Source of the DNA: Acidobacteriaceae bacterium
GTDB taxonomy: Bacteria > Acidobacteriota > Terriglobia > Terriglobales > Acidobacteriaceae
Length of the DNA: 64,000 bases
Direction: 5' to 3'
NCBI GenBank assembly: GCA_030041305.1
Contig: JASHOC010000050.1
Span: 62,001 to 126,000 of the forward strand
Under the pieces are notes generated by a model, which had not been told where the DNA came from, ran no database searches, and was given only the letters and a program-made list of their open reading frames with translations. Positions 38,556 through 46,617 of the stretch are shown here, in pieces (position 1 is the first letter of the stretch; every line of letters begins with the position of its first letter). Position numbers and translations under genes: made by a program.

Positions 38556-39016
38556 GCATCTTGCGCCTGCCGCGCTTCATCTATGACGAGATTCGCGCCC
38601 ACGGCGAGGAGACTTATCCGCAGGAGTGCTGCGGCGCCCTGCTCGGTCACCCGGCGGCTGAGGGTTGGCGCATCGTAGCCTCAGTGCGCTCGGGCAATAC
38701 GCGCACTGATTCGGCGCACAACCGCTATCAGATCGCGCCGGTCGAGCTGGTCCACATTCAGCGCACGGCGCGCCGCCAGGGAGCGGAAATCGCGGGGTTT
38801 TATCACTCTCATCCCGACCACCCCCCGCAATGGTCGCCCACCGATTTTGCCGAGGCCCATTGGCTGGGCTGCAGCTATGTGATCACTGAAGTGGCGCAGG
38901 GCAAAGCCGGCCGCACCAATTCGTTTCTCCTCGCCGGAACCACCGAGGAAGACAAACATTTTGAAGACGAAGCTATCGTGATGGACGACGAAAGAATCGG
39001 CGCCCCGAGCGCCTGA
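38552..39016 (+). CDS. JAMM/Mov34 metallopeptidase (Mec-like)
   Basis: 154-residue JAB1/MPN+ zinc peptidase. Complete active site: Glu25 in 'YPQECCGALLGH', and the HxHx7SxxD motif His85, His87, Ser95, Asp98 ('YHSHPDHPPQWSPTD'). In Mycobacterium tuberculosis, Mec releases cysteine from the CysO-cysteine adduct made by CysM; the same role fits here. An additional role in trimming the C-terminal extension of the CysO-like protein is proposed. Coupled to cysM by ATGA. MITE copy 4 follows 3 bases after the stop. Confidence 0.88.
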   Translation: MSILRLPRFIYDEIRAHGEETYPQECCGALLGHPAAEGWRIVASVRSGNTRTDSAHNRYQIAPVELVHIQRTARRQGAEIAGFYHSHPDHPPQWSPTDFAEAHWLGCSYVITEVAQGKAGRTNSFLLAGTTEEDKHFEDEAIVMDDERIGAPSA

Positions 39017-39019
39017 ATC

Positions 39020-39136
39020 TACGGCGGTTCTCCAATTCCCGTGAAGTTTTGAGGGGCGTGCCAGGTGGCGTTTTCCTGGGAAAAACGCCACTCAACGTTC
39101 GAGGTTCTGCTCTACACCAACTGGAGAACCGCTATA
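39020..39136 (-). repeat. 117-bp MITE-like repeat, copy 4 (inverted)
   Basis: Opposite orientation to copies 1-3, with three differences from copy 2, one of which it shares with copy 1. It separates the JAMM gene from the cysO-like gene within an otherwise compact cluster. Its outer end creates a TATAAT hexamer facing cysO. Confidence 0.9.
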
Positions 39137-39138
39137 AT
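39133..39138 (+). promoter_or_regulatory. TATAAT at MITE boundary, possible -10 for cysO-moeZ
   Basis: A perfect -10 consensus formed by the MITE end (TATA) plus flanking AT, 36 bases before the cysO ATG. No good -35 is visible at normal spacing. Confidence 0.35.
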
Positions 39139-39174
39139 AGACGGGCCGGCCGACGGCCGGCGGGAACCCGGTGC

Positions 39175-39513
39175 ATGAATATTCTTATTTCTACTCCTTT
39201 GCGCCCTTTTGCGGGTGGCCAGCACGTGCTCCAGGTGGAAGCCGGCACGGTCGGCGAGGCGATCCGTGCGCTCACGGGCGCTCATCCCGAGCTGCGCAAA
39301 CACCTGTTTACGCCAGAAGGCAAGCTGCGCGCCTTTGTTAACCTGTACCTGAACGAAGACGACGTTCGCTATCTTCCCGACAGGGAAAACACCCGCGTGT
39401 CTGCGGCCGATTCGCTCTCTATTATTCCCTCTATTGCCGGTGGGACTGGCCATCCAGGCGGCCGCGCCCTAATCATCCTGCAGCCTGCCGGTGAAGCAGA
39501 AATCTGGAACTGA
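39175..39513 (+). CDS. cysO: CysO/MoaD-like ubiquitin-fold sulfur carrier with C-terminal extension
   Basis: 112 residues. Beta-grasp protein of the MoaD/ThiS/CysO class ('MNILISTPLRPFAGGQHVLQ', 'FVNLYLNEDDVRYL', 'SLSIIPSIAGG'). In CysO the chain ends at the Gly-Gly that becomes a thiocarboxylate. Here GG is at residues 89-90 and the frame continues 22 residues (a second GG at 95-96, ending EIWN). The extension must be removed before activation, so this looks like a pro-protein. It lies 4 bases before the E1-rhodanese gene. Confidence 0.82.
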   Translation: MNILISTPLRPFAGGQHVLQVEAGTVGEAIRALTGAHPELRKHLFTPEGKLRAFVNLYLNEDDVRYLPDRENTRVSAADSLSIIPSIAGGTGHPGGRALIILQPAGEAEIWN

Positions 39514-39517
39514 CTCC

Positions 39518-40693
39518 ATGGCGACTACCTTACAAATTCCGCTGCCCGAACTCACCACCGACGATCTCTCTCGCTACTCGCGCCACCTGATCTTGCCCGA
39601 GGTGGGCATGGAGGGCCAACAGAAACTGAAGGCTGCGCGCGTGCTGTGCGTCGGCGCCGGCGGGCTTGGTTCGCCGCTGGCTTTTTATCTGGCCGCCGCA
39701 GGCGTGGGCACGCTCGGCCTGGTGGACTTCGACGTGGTGGATGCGAGTAACCTGCAGCGGCAAATCATTCACTCCACCCCTGACGTGGGCCGCAAAAAGC
39801 TCGACTCGGCGGCGGAAAAGCTCATCGCGCTGAACCCCGCGCTAAACGTGGTCAAGCACGAAACCATGCTCACCAGTGCCAACGCTCTCGAGATTTTTGC
39901 CGACTACGACGTGGTGGCCGACGGCACTGATAACTTCCCAACGCGGTACCTGGTCAACGACGCCTGCGTGCTGCTGGGCAAGCCGAATGTGTACGGTTCC
40001 ATTTTCCGCTTCGAGGGTCAGGCCAGCGTCTTCGCTACGCGCCAGGGTCCTTGCTACCGCTGTCTCTATCCCGAGCCGCCGCCGCCGGGCATGGTGCCGA
40101 GCTGTGCGGAGGGTGGCGTGCTGGGCATTCTGCCAGGCCTGCTGGGCGTCATCCAGGCCACTGAGGTCATCAAGCTGATCCTGGGCAACGGCGAGCCGCT
40201 CATCGGCCGCCTGTTGCTTGTGGATGCGCTGGCCATGCGCTTTCGCGAACTCAAACTGCGCAAAAATCCCGAGTGTCCCGTGTGCGGCGATCATCCCACC
40301 GTCACGGAGCTCATTGACTACCAGCAATTCTGCGGCGTTGCGCCCAAAACTCATGAGGAGCAGGCAGTGAAAAACGGAATCCCGCAAATGACGGTGCAGG
40401 AGCTTAAGCGCCGCATGGATTTGGGCGACGATCTTCTCCTCCTCGATGTGCGCGAGCCCTTCGAGTATCAGATCGCCAACATCGGGGGCAAGCTCATCCC
40501 GCTCAACGATGTCCCGCACCGGCTCGCCGAAATTGATCTTGACCGCGAGATTGTTGTGCACTGCAAGTCGGGCGGCCGCAGCCAGCGCGTGGCGGAGTTC
40601 CTCCATCATTCCGGCTATTCCAAAGTTTCGAACCTCGCCGGCGGCATCATCGCCTGGGCCAACGAGATCGATCCCACGGTCCCGAAGTACTGA
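39518..40693 (+). CDS. moeZ: adenylyltransferase/sulfurtransferase MoeZ (E1-like + rhodanese)
   Basis: 391 residues. The E1/ThiF domain has the nucleotide loop GAGGLGSP (46-53), zinc pairs CYRC (179-182) and CPVC (253-256), and Cys196 in 'VPSCAEGGVLGILPG'. The C-terminal rhodanese domain (about 285-391) has catalytic Cys349 in 'HCKSGGRS'. It adenylates the C-terminal Gly of a ubiquitin-like carrier and transfers sulfur to form a thiocarboxylate. It serves CysO here and perhaps MoaD elsewhere. The ATG four bases after the cysO stop was preferred; a GTG at 39491 would overlap cysO. Confidence 0.92.
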   Translation: MATTLQIPLPELTTDDLSRYSRHLILPEVGMEGQQKLKAARVLCVGAGGLGSPLAFYLAAAGVGTLGLVDFDVVDASNLQRQIIHSTPDVGRKKLDSAAEKLIALNPALNVVKHETMLTSANALEIFADYDVVADGTDNFPTRYLVNDACVLLGKPNVYGSIFRFEGQASVFATRQGPCYRCLYPEPPPPGMVPSCAEGGVLGILPGLLGVIQATEVIKLILGNGEPLIGRLLLVDALAMRFRELKLRKNPECPVCGDHPTVTELIDYQQFCGVAPKTHEEQAVKNGIPQMTVQELKRRMDLGDDLLLLDVREPFEYQIANIGGKLIPLNDVPHRLAEIDLDREIVVHCKSGGRSQRVAEFLHHSGYSKVSNLAGGIIAWANEIDPTVPKY

Positions 40694-40795
40694 ACGTGTG
40701 CCACAAGATGACTACGCGCCGGAGTCGTGACGCCATACGTTTCACATTGCGTCCGACCGACCCCAAAAATCCCGCACCGGCATGCCCGGTCGCGC

Positions 40796-40825
40796 TTGGG
40801 CTGGGCGTTACCCGCCGCTTATACT
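40796..40825 (+). promoter_or_regulatory. candidate promoter of leaderless GNAT gene
   Basis: TTGGGC, 18-base spacer, TATACT ending 7 bases before the ATG. Confidence 0.4.
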
Positions 40826-40832
40826 GGGCGCA

Positions 40833-41459
40833 ATGCGCCCCGAACTTGCCGTACTGACCGGCAGCCACATCCGCCTGGACCCGCTTGGCATCCACCATCT
40901 CGAAGGCCTCATCGCCGCTTCAGCCGTCGATCCCTCGCTATACGAATGGAGCGCCGTGCCGCTGGGGCGCGAAGCAACCGTGGCGTATATCGAGACGGCT
41001 CTTGCCGGTCGCGATGCAGGGACGGCGCTACCGTTCGCTATCGTTCGCATGGAGGATGGGGCGGTGCTGGGCTCAACGCGATTTTTCGATATCGAGCGCT
41101 GGAAATGGCCTGCGGGCCACGAGCGCCAGGGCCGCCGGCATCCCGACGTATGCGAGCTCGGCTATAGCTGGCTTACGCGCGCCGCCATCCGCACCACGGT
41201 CAATACCGAGGCAAAGTTGTTGATGCTGGCGCACGCTTTCGAGGCCTGGCAGGTGCTCCGCGTTTGCCTGCATACCGACGCGCGCAATCAGCGCTCGCAG
41301 GCTGCCATCGAGCGCATCGGGGGAAAGTTCGAAGGGGTCTTGCGCGCCCACCGGCTGGCGACCGATTTTACGCCGCGCGATTCGCACCGCTATTCGATCC
41401 TTGCTGCGGAATGGCCCGCGGTGAAGCGGCGGCTGGCAGAGCGGCTCAGCCGGGCCTGA
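40833..41459 (+). CDS. GNAT-family N-acetyltransferase (RimJ/RimL type)
   Basis: 208 residues. N-terminal 'TGSHIRLDPLGIHHLEGLIA', a central 'ELGYSWLTRAAIRTTVNTEA' and 'HTDARNQRSQAAIERIGGKF' follow the pattern of RimJ/RimL/YdaF-like acetyltransferases that modify protein N-termini or small amines. The pyrophosphate loop is not the classic Q/RxxGxG/A. The substrate is unknown. The ATG has a TATACT -10 seven bases upstream, so the message is probably leaderless. Convergent with the PIN-TRAM gene. Confidence 0.8.
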   Translation: MRPELAVLTGSHIRLDPLGIHHLEGLIAASAVDPSLYEWSAVPLGREATVAYIETALAGRDAGTALPFAIVRMEDGAVLGSTRFFDIERWKWPAGHERQGRRHPDVCELGYSWLTRAAIRTTVNTEAKLLMLAHAFEAWQVLRVCLHTDARNQRSQAAIERIGGKFEGVLRAHRLATDFTPRDSHRYSILAAEWPAVKRRLAERLSRA

Positions 41460-41488
41460 CCTGATCCGGCCGCATTCCTGGACGAGCC

Positions 41489-42499
41489 CTACGTCGCTTC
41501 GACGGCTCGGCCATTCTCATCCATCTTGCCGAAGATCATCTTGCCGCTGGCGGTTTGCAGCACGCTGGTGACGGCAATCTCCACCGGCCGGCCGATCATC
41601 CTGCGGGCGTGATCAACCACCACCATGGTGCCGTCATCAAGATAGCCTACGCCCTGGTTGTATTCCTTGCCTTCCTTGAGGATCACCACGCTCATGTGTT
41701 CGCCGGGCAGAACCACGGGCTTGAGCGCGTTGGCCAGGTCGTTGATGTTGAGCACGTCGACATGGTGCAGATGGGCCACCTTGTTCAGGTTGAAGTCATT
41801 GGTGACCACTTTGGCTTCCCATTTCTTGGCCAGTTCAAGGAGCTTCAGGTCCACCTCGCGGATGGAAGGAAAATCATCGGGTACGATCTGCACCTGGATG
41901 CTCGTGTTGGACTGCATCCGCTGCAGCATATCGAGGCCGCGGCGGCCACGTTGGCGCTTGGAGCCGTCGGTCGAGTCGGCCACCACCTGCAGCTCGCGCA
42001 GCACGAACTCGGGAACCACGATCGTGCCGTCGATAAAGCCCGCCTCGGCAATATCGGCAATGCGGCCGTCGATGATGACACTGGTGTCGAGGACCTTAGC
42101 GCTGCGGCGGGCCGGGCGATCGCTGGCGAAGACCGTGCCGAGCGCCGCGGGGTTCAGCAGGTCGCCTTTATTTGCGCCCACCAACAGCCCCACGTACGTC
42201 ATGAGCATCAGCACGAAGACTTGCAGCACCGCGGAAGTGGAGCCGGGAATCAGCGCCGACCGCAGCACCAGACAAAAGAGAGCCGCGCCGAAAATGCCCA
42301 GCACGCTACCTGCCACGGCCCCGATAAGCCGCCGCAGCGTAAGGGCGCGCACCCGTAACTCGAATATAATGACCGCGCCGGCCGCCAAGGCTCCGGCGCC
42401 GGCTCCTAACCAACCCGATTGAATGCCGAACGGACGGAGAAAATAACAAACCGTGGCAAGCAGAAGCACAAAAAGGATACGTAACAGGATGAGGTCCAT
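41489..42499 (-). CDS. PIN/TRAM membrane protein (YacL-like)
   Basis: 336 residues: about four N-terminal membrane segments (1-125), a PIN nuclease-like domain ('KVLDTSVIIDGRIADIAEAG', 'VVPEFVLRELQVVADSTD', 'VVTNDFNLNKVA') and a C-terminal TRAM RNA-binding domain ('VGYLDDGTMVVVDHARRMIG'). The PIN acidic residues appear intact, suggesting a membrane-anchored RNase. The architecture equals Bacillus YacL, whose function is not settled. The start was set at the ATG opening the first membrane helix. A 425-base gap with structured sequence lies upstream. Confidence 0.85.
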   Translation of the reverse strand: MDLILLRILFVLLLATVCYFLRPFGIQSGWLGAGAGALAAGAVIIFELRVRALTLRRLIGAVAGSVLGIFGAALFCLVLRSALIPGSTSAVLQVFVLMLMTYVGLLVGANKGDLLNPAALGTVFASDRPARRSAKVLDTSVIIDGRIADIAEAGFIDGTIVVPEFVLRELQVVADSTDGSKRQRGRRGLDMLQRMQSNTSIQVQIVPDDFPSIREVDLKLLELAKKWEAKVVTNDFNLNKVAHLHHVDVLNINDLANALKPVVLPGEHMSVVILKEGKEYNQGVGYLDDGTMVVVDHARRMIGRPVEIAVTSVLQTASGKMIFGKMDENGRAVEAT

Positions 42500-42647
42500 A
42501 GGAAGCCCACTTTCATTGGCGCAGGAAAATGCGCCAACCGAGGCACAGAAGCCGAGTATGACGACCACCCTGTATGGTCGTCAAGGAAAAAAGGGAAGCG
42601 GCGCGCGGAACCCCAACCCGCGAGCACAAAAAATAGAGGCCGGAGAA

Positions 42648-42745
42648 GACGTCGGGAAAGGCGATGCTGCAAAGACGCAGCATTCCCTCCGCGGGGTGAT
42701 CCCCCGCGGCCTACTCGTGTGTTGCTTCGTTGGTTTCCCGGCGTC
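42648..42745 (+). ncRNA. candidate multi-branched structured RNA of unknown class
   Basis: Closing stem GACGTCGGGAAA (42648-42659) with TTTCCCGGCGTC (42734-42745), 12 pairs including one U-G if read on the plus strand. Inside are two perfect hairpins: ATGCTGC/GCAGCAT (7 bp, 6-base loop) and CCGCGGGG/CCCCGCGG (8 bp, 5-base loop). It matches no riboswitch consensus I know. On the minus strand it would be the 5' leader of the PIN-TRAM gene, with one A-C mismatch. Function unproven. Confidence 0.4.
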
Positions 42746-42861
42746 GATTCCTGTTGGGGTCGGATCGGTGGCGTCTTAGTACCTATCCATTTGAATCCTG
42801 CACATTTTGCGCAGAATATTTCTGGCGATGTACGTTTCGGTCAGTATTCATGCGGGATTTC

Positions 42862-42923
42862 GGCATTTTTTCAAAGGCTCCAACTTTCGGGAAAATGCCA
42901 GGTTTTGGTTCCGGCTACGCCGG
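42862..42923 (-). terminator. possible hairpins after the receiver gene
   Basis: CCGGC-GTA-GCCGG directly follows the receiver stop. Further on, a second stem GGCATTTT/AAAATGCC has a 22-base loop. Neither has a T-tract on the transcript, so termination is uncertain. Confidence 0.3.
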
Positions 42924-42924
42924 G

Positions 42925-43338
42925 TTAGGAGGCTGCGGCTAATTCGACGGGCGCGAGCCGTGGCGAGCCCTTGCGTGGGCCGCGCTTGCGGGCGCTCATG
43001 ATCTTGATGCGCTCCAGCAACTCCTGCGAAGTGCAGTTCTTCTTGCTCAGCAGGGCGTCAGCCGCATGTGCGTCAGCGCCGTGGGTATCGCCGAGCAAAA
43101 TCATGGGAATTTGCGGGCCGATCCGTTTGAGTCGTTCCACGAGCTGATTGCCGCTCATGTGCGGCATGGATGAGTTGACAAGCACGAGGTCCATTTGTTT
43201 TTCGGCAAAAATGCCAATGGCGTCCTGCCCGTTGGAAGCGGAATGTACCCGGTATCCTTTAGTTTCCAGCATGAACTTGAGCACGGATAGCTCCTGTTCG
43301 TTATCGTCTACGCAAAGAATCACTTTTTTTGGCCGCAT
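42925..43338 (-). CDS. stand-alone receiver-domain protein lacking the phospho-acceptor Asp
   Basis: 137 residues forming a single response-regulator receiver. The acidic pair Asp11-Asp12 ('ILCVDDNEQEL'), the Thr region ('ILLGDTHG') and Lys99/100 are present. The phosphorylation-site Asp is replaced by Asn55 in 'DLVLVNSSMPHMSG'. It therefore cannot be phosphorylated in the normal way and would be an atypical receiver. The C-terminus is basic ('SARKRGPRKGSPR'). GAAGGAG precedes the ATG. No histidine kinase is nearby; function unknown. Confidence 0.82.
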   Translation of the reverse strand: MRPKKVILCVDDNEQELSVLKFMLETKGYRVHSASNGQDAIGIFAEKQMDLVLVNSSMPHMSGNQLVERLKRIGPQIPMILLGDTHGADAHAADALLSKKNCTSQELLERIKIMSARKRGPRKGSPRLAPVELAAAS

Positions 43339-43794
43339 AGCGTAAATTTCTGCTCCTTCAGTTGTTTCGCCGTCCAATGGCAAGAATCCACCTGGCCCGC
43401 TCCGGCGGTGAGTGGGCGTTCGAATTTCCAAGGCACGAAGCCGCGAACATGGCAACCCATCCTTCCGGCGAGGTGCACGCACAAGCCGCCCCAGGATGGC
43501 GCCCGTCGAGCCTTGGGGGAGACGCGCCGCCCCTGGATGCCGGCAAACCGACCGTGCGCCGCGTAACGGGTTAAAGCCTCATTCGCGGTGAATGTTGCAG
43601 CGATTTCGGAAACTCGGAAATCGCCTCAGATGGTGCTCCAATGAGAGGGAAGCTTACGTCCACCGAAGCGCCGGAGCAAGTGAGAAGAGGCGGCGAAAAC
43701 GCGATTGAAAACGCCGGTGAAACAGCGGAAAACGAGCTAGCGCGCAGAACCACGGGAACTTGCCGTGTTGAATCCCTTGTGGAAGGGGTGTGCA
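43339..43794. other. intergenic region, nothing identified
   Basis: About 450 bases between the phzF-like gene end and the receiver start. Short frames on both strands have no recognisable domain or ribosome-binding site. Confidence 0.4.
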
Positions 43795-44691
43795 TTAGGG
43801 CAGGAAAAGCTGCCCGTTTGCTACCAGAACGGTGCTGCCCCCCACGCGCACATCGCTGACCCCTGCCGATTCCGCGCGCGCGGAGAGATATAAATCGCTT
43901 GGACGGCCGATCTCGACGCCCTGGCGCAGATGCACGCGAGCCCCCGAGGGCGCCACCTCATGCCGAACCATCCAGGCGATGGCGCAACCGGCTGCCGATC
44001 CCGTGGCCGGATCCTCGCCGCCATCGAACTGCATACGCGCGCGGAACTGGTTGCGCTGCGCGCGGTCCTGGCCTTGGACAAGAGCGGGCGACAGCACATA
44101 GAACCACCGTGCGCCGCGCTCGCGCAGCCATGGCGTCGCCTCATCGTGATTCACCTTGACCCGCGCCAGGGCCTCCTCGCCGCGGAGCAGGACAATGGCG
44201 AAGGCGGTTCCTGTGGAAACCACCTGCGGTGGGGTATCGGCGAGATCTTCGCTGCTTAATCCGACCAGCCGGGCGGTCTCTCCGCGGTCCAATGCCGCGC
44301 CGAACTCCGGGTCGCGCTGCGTCATCTCCCCCTCGAGGCCCTCGCCGGCAAAACGCACCGGCACAGGTCCGACGTTGAGCCGCAAAGTGACCGAATTGCC
44401 GTCCATCGTTTCCGGCGCATGCATCTTAAGCACGCTTGCCGTGCCCAGAGTGGGATGGCCGGCAAAGTTCAGCTCTTCGCGGGTGGTGAAGATGCGCACA
44501 CGCACGCCCTCAGCGCGTTCCACATCGGCCGCACGGCGCTCGACAAAGGTGGTTTCAGAAAGGTTGAACTCGCGCGCGATGACTTGCATATGCTCCGTGG
44601 CGAGGCCGCCGGTGTTCATGACCACAGCCAGCGGATTGCCCTGAAGCGGCTCCTGGGTAAAGACATCGACGATGAAGTAATCGAGATGCAT
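43795..44691 (-). CDS. PhzF-family isomerase/epimerase
   Basis: 298 residues with the PhzF/DapF-like fold. Diagnostic segments: 'VDVFTQEPLQGNPLAVVMN', catalytic Glu in 'NLSETTFVE', 'FTTREELNFAGHPTLGTA' and 'GGEDPATGSAAGCAIAWMV'. The family isomerises small metabolites; PhzF itself acts in phenazine synthesis, but no phenazine genes are present, so it is a generic family member of unknown substrate. It lies 85 bases downstream of dacB in the same direction and may share its transcript. Confidence 0.88.
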   Translation of the reverse strand: MHLDYFIVDVFTQEPLQGNPLAVVMNTGGLATEHMQVIAREFNLSETTFVERRAADVERAEGVRVRIFTTREELNFAGHPTLGTASVLKMHAPETMDGNSVTLRLNVGPVPVRFAGEGLEGEMTQRDPEFGAALDRGETARLVGLSSEDLADTPPQVVSTGTAFAIVLLRGEEALARVKVNHDEATPWLRERGARWFYVLSPALVQGQDRAQRNQFRARMQFDGGEDPATGSAAGCAIAWMVRHEVAPSGARVHLRQGVEIGRPSDLYLSARAESAGVSDVRVGGSTVLVANGQLFLP

Positions 44692-44776
44692 CGGCCATCA
44701 ATCCAAATTCGTATTCCACGCGCCGCACAAACACCGCCGTCGCGCGGGTGGGAAACTTGGAATTCCTCCTCTGCGG

Positions 44777-46477
44777 CTAGTCTGCGTCGTAAATGGCTTC
44801 TGCGATGCGGTCGATGGCATGGGCCTCGGCGTCGCTGCCCGGCCGCCGGCCATTCACCAGGATCGAGAACGCCACAGTTCTGCCGCTCGCCGCCCGCACG
44901 TAGCCGGTGAGCCCCGTGACCTCGTTCAGCGTGCCCGTTTTCGCCCACATGCGGCCGGCGACCGGGGTGTTTTTAAAGCGGTCTTCCAACGTGCCGTCCA
45001 CGCCGGCCACGGGCAACGTGGCGCGCCAAGCCTCGCCCCACGGCTGCTTAGAGGCGTAGACAAGGAGTTTGGTGAAGGCGCGCGGCGCCATGCGGTCGTC
45101 GGGGCTCACCCCGGAGCCGTCGTACAGGAAGAAGTCGCTATCCGCGACGCCCGCATCCGCGGTAAGAAATGCGCGCACCACGCGCGCGCCTTCTTCAAAA
45201 CTGCCGTCGGTTCCCTCAAGTTTGCCCAACAGGCGCAGGAGCAGCTCCGCATGCAGGTTCTGGCTCAATTTGTTGATGACGGTAATGTCCTGAGCCACCG
45301 GGACAGAGATATGCGCGGCTAGCACTCTGCGTTCCTGGACGGGCGCGGCGGCTGTTCCCAGCGTGGAGCGGGTCAAGTGGAGGGGCAGCTCGCGCTCGGC
45401 GGCAAAATCGCCCGTGCCCTCCGGGTCCTTGTGCCGCGACTCTGCGTTGCCATTCACGATGATGCCGCGGCCGCGCAGCGCCTGCTTGAACGCCCCTGCC
45501 GTGAACTGAGCCGGATCAGCCACGGCGAGGCTCACGTTTACACCTGCCGGCGGCGCAGTACCCCAGGCGCGCACCAGCATGGAGCCGGGGGCGCGCTCGA
45601 TTCCGGGATGCGCGGCAACTCCAGGCGCGGCCGGGGTCATGGCGTCGTCCAGCGCATAATAGTCCACGTTAGGCGTCCACGCGCCCACGGTGGCCGCTGC
45701 GGCGGCGGGATCGGCCGCAATCGTCAACTGCTGAGAGTTGTCGTTGAAGGTGAGTGCGGATACGGGCGCGCCGTAGGCCCACTGCAGATCGCCCCAATCC
45801 CATCCTTCGCCGTAAGGCTCATTCAGAAAATAAGTGTCGTCGCCCACCGTGTCGCCCGTGACCGTGCGCACGCCCGACTGCTCCACCTGCTGGGCCAATC
45901 GATCGAGCACCGCCATCGTCTGGGTGGCCGGCAAATTGGCGGACGGCAACTGGGGCGCATTAGCCACCGTAGGCGCCGTCGGGACATGAGGCGCCGGGGC
46001 GGGCTCGGCTGGCGGCGCGGCGCCCGGCTTCTGGTAGGGGTACACCCGGGCGCTCAACGTCGGATCGCCCGAGCCCAGCAGGATGAGATCGCCGTGCAGC
46101 GTACCCGCCGCGTCCACATCGCCGTCGGCGGCCACGAAGGTCGTCCAGGTGAGCGTATCCACCGGAAGGAGAGCGAAGGCCGCCGCCGTGGTCGTCAGCT
46201 TGACATTCGAGGCGGGCGTAAACAACCGGTCATCGTTGAGCGCGTAAAGCGATTGCCCATCCATCGAGGTCACGCTGATGCCGAAGGTGGCGTGGCTGAC
46301 CGCCGGATCGGCCAGAATGGCCTGAATCCGCCCGCTCAAGGGACCGGTCGCCAGCTCTTTGTTTTCAGCCGTGCGTGCGCCGTGATCGGAGGTTCGCCGC
46401 GCCTGCGCCCCCAGCCAGTAGGAGCAGACCAAGAGAGACGCAGGCAGAATTGCAGAAAGCCGCCGAAACTTGACCAT
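44777..46477 (-). CDS. dacB: D-alanyl-D-alanine carboxypeptidase/endopeptidase (PBP4-type)
   Basis: 566 residues with an N-terminal signal peptide. Class C low-molecular-weight penicillin-binding protein: SxxK at Ser90-Lys93, SxN at Ser405-Gln-Asn407, KTG at 513-515. A large inserted domain between the first two motifs, partly Pro/Ala-rich, is typical of the PBP4 group. It trims or cleaves peptidoglycan cross-links in the periplasm and is a potential beta-lactam target. A well-formed promoter ends 7 bases before the ATG, so the transcript is probably leaderless. Confidence 0.92.
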   Translation of the reverse strand: MVKFRRLSAILPASLLVCSYWLGAQARRTSDHGARTAENKELATGPLSGRIQAILADPAVSHATFGISVTSMDGQSLYALNDDRLFTPASNVKLTTTAAAFALLPVDTLTWTTFVAADGDVDAAGTLHGDLILLGSGDPTLSARVYPYQKPGAAPPAEPAPAPHVPTAPTVANAPQLPSANLPATQTMAVLDRLAQQVEQSGVRTVTGDTVGDDTYFLNEPYGEGWDWGDLQWAYGAPVSALTFNDNSQQLTIAADPAAAAATVGAWTPNVDYYALDDAMTPAAPGVAAHPGIERAPGSMLVRAWGTAPPAGVNVSLAVADPAQFTAGAFKQALRGRGIIVNGNAESRHKDPEGTGDFAAERELPLHLTRSTLGTAAAPVQERRVLAAHISVPVAQDITVINKLSQNLHAELLLRLLGKLEGTDGSFEEGARVVRAFLTADAGVADSDFFLYDGSGVSPDDRMAPRAFTKLLVYASKQPWGEAWRATLPVAGVDGTLEDRFKNTPVAGRMWAKTGTLNEVTGLTGYVRAASGRTVAFSILVNGRRPGSDAEAHAIDRIAEAIYDAD

Positions 46478-46484
46478 GCCCGTG

Positions 46485-46512
46485 AGTGTAGCAAATCGCT
46501 TGATTGGGGCAA
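46485..46512 (-). promoter_or_regulatory. promoter of dacB, leaderless type
   Basis: Read on the minus strand: TTGCCC, 16-base spacer, TGCTACACT (extended -10), then 7 bases to the ATG. Confidence 0.5.
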
Positions 46513-46533
46513 TCGCAAGTTCCAGATGAACGG

Positions 46534-46617
46534 AAGACCTGTCGCCGGGGGCCCCGGGCTTCCACTCCAGCAACCAAGACCTGTCGTCGGGGACGCCGGC
46601 TCCTTCCACCCCAGCGA
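46534..46617 (+). repeat. two imperfect 42-bp direct repeats
   Basis: Two adjacent units both begin AAGACCTGTCG and share roughly three quarters of their bases. They lie between dacB and the VOC gene. No coding function seen. Confidence 0.55.

Larger units (their letters stand above)
42500..42924. other. structured 425-bp intergenic region
   Basis: Between two minus-strand genes. It holds a multi-branched fold (annotated separately), an 8-bp stem GGCATTTT/AAAATGCC and a short GC hairpin directly after the receiver gene. No open frame with a recognisable domain. Confidence 0.5.

Noticed and set aside
42648-42745. Known riboswitch (c-di-GMP, c-di-AMP, cobalamin, fluoride)
   Set aside because: None of the consensus core motifs of these classes could be placed on either strand, so it is kept only as an unclassified structure.
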